Origin: Hymenolepis diminuta | Taxonomy: Eukaryota > Platyhelminthes > Cestoda > Cyclophyllidea > Hymenolepididae | Assembly: GCA_900708905.1 (NCBI GenBank) | Contig: CAADRB010000065.1 | Span: 216,203 to 280,202, forward strand | Direction: 5' to 3' | DNA length: 64,000 nucleotides | Shown here: in pieces, positions 63,785 through 64,000 of the stretch | Layout: every line of letters begins with the position of its first letter | How positions within the stretch are numbered: the first letter of the stretch is position 1 | Made by a program: the position numbers and the translations under genes | The notes under the pieces: generated by a model | Told to the model about the DNA's origin: nothing | Database searches by the model: none | The model's input: the letters and a program-made list of their open reading frames with translations, nothing else

Positions 63785-64000
63785 CACAATTAATCAACCG
63801 ATCAATAGTCTCTGAACAGCGTAGATTAAAATTTGCTAAGTAATTCTGGTATGAAGAGAATAATTGTACTCTTGAAACCTAAGCTTTCCATTAAATAAAT
63901 ATTGAACAATCTGATTTCAAAAGGCAGATGAAGTAAGGCTCATTGACACCTTGACTTTCCTCTCACTGCCTTCTCCACCTCCTTCGCCCCCCTCCCCCAC
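63785..64000 (+). repeat. R1 dispersed repeat, copy 9 (runs off the end)
   Basis: AATTAATCAACCGATCAATA head, ACCTTGACTTTCC middle and CCCCCCTCCCCCAC at the window edge; the tail lies beyond the window. Confidence 0.75.

Overview
The window is animal nuclear DNA: AT-rich, gene-poor, with spliced genes, one 407-nt assembly gap and many dispersed, decayed repeats. Very short spliceosomal introns (28, 33, 34 and 42 nt in one gene, 69 nt in another) beside multi-kilobase introns, plus a probable Ty3/Gypsy LTR with a tRNA-Trp-like primer-binding site, suggest a parasitic flatworm. That placement is inference at moderate confidence; nothing here proves the species.

All confidently called genes lie on the minus strand. 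Positions 1-10,000 hold no gene I can support, but include a probable LTR with adjoining primer-binding site near 2.5-2.85 kb and several repeat copies. At 10.77-11.53 kb is a two-exon REC114, a meiotic double-strand-break factor. At 16.28-17.00 kb is a complete five-exon CFAP20/BUG22 (196 aa), very close to the human protein. At 18.17-18.41 kb is an 81-aa secreted protein with a dibasic layout like a small prohormone. A decayed BTB-BACK-Kelch (KLHL-type) pseudogene, broken by stops and frameshifts, occupies about 25.76-27.06 kb. At 31.67-42.47 kb is a four-exon gene for an unrecognised basic, low-complexity protein of about 576 aa; its exon phases all agree and its introns hold repeat copies. 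From 42.5 to 64 kb I see only weak exon candidates and repeats.

The intergenic DNA is built largely from short non-autonomous repeats. One family (R1, about 260 bp, ending in a C-rich tract) has about nine copies in both orientations. Four more families (R2-R6 below) each have two copies. Several tRNA-like heads suggest SINEs. REC114 and CFAP20 are both linked to germ-line or ciliary functions in other animals, but nothing in the sequence shows that the genes here share regulation. No operon, CRISPR array or rRNA/tRNA gene was found. The most unusual features are the 28-nt intron, the stop-free 33-nt intron, the unrecognised 576-aa gene and the paired perfect hairpins at 27.26-27.32 kb.
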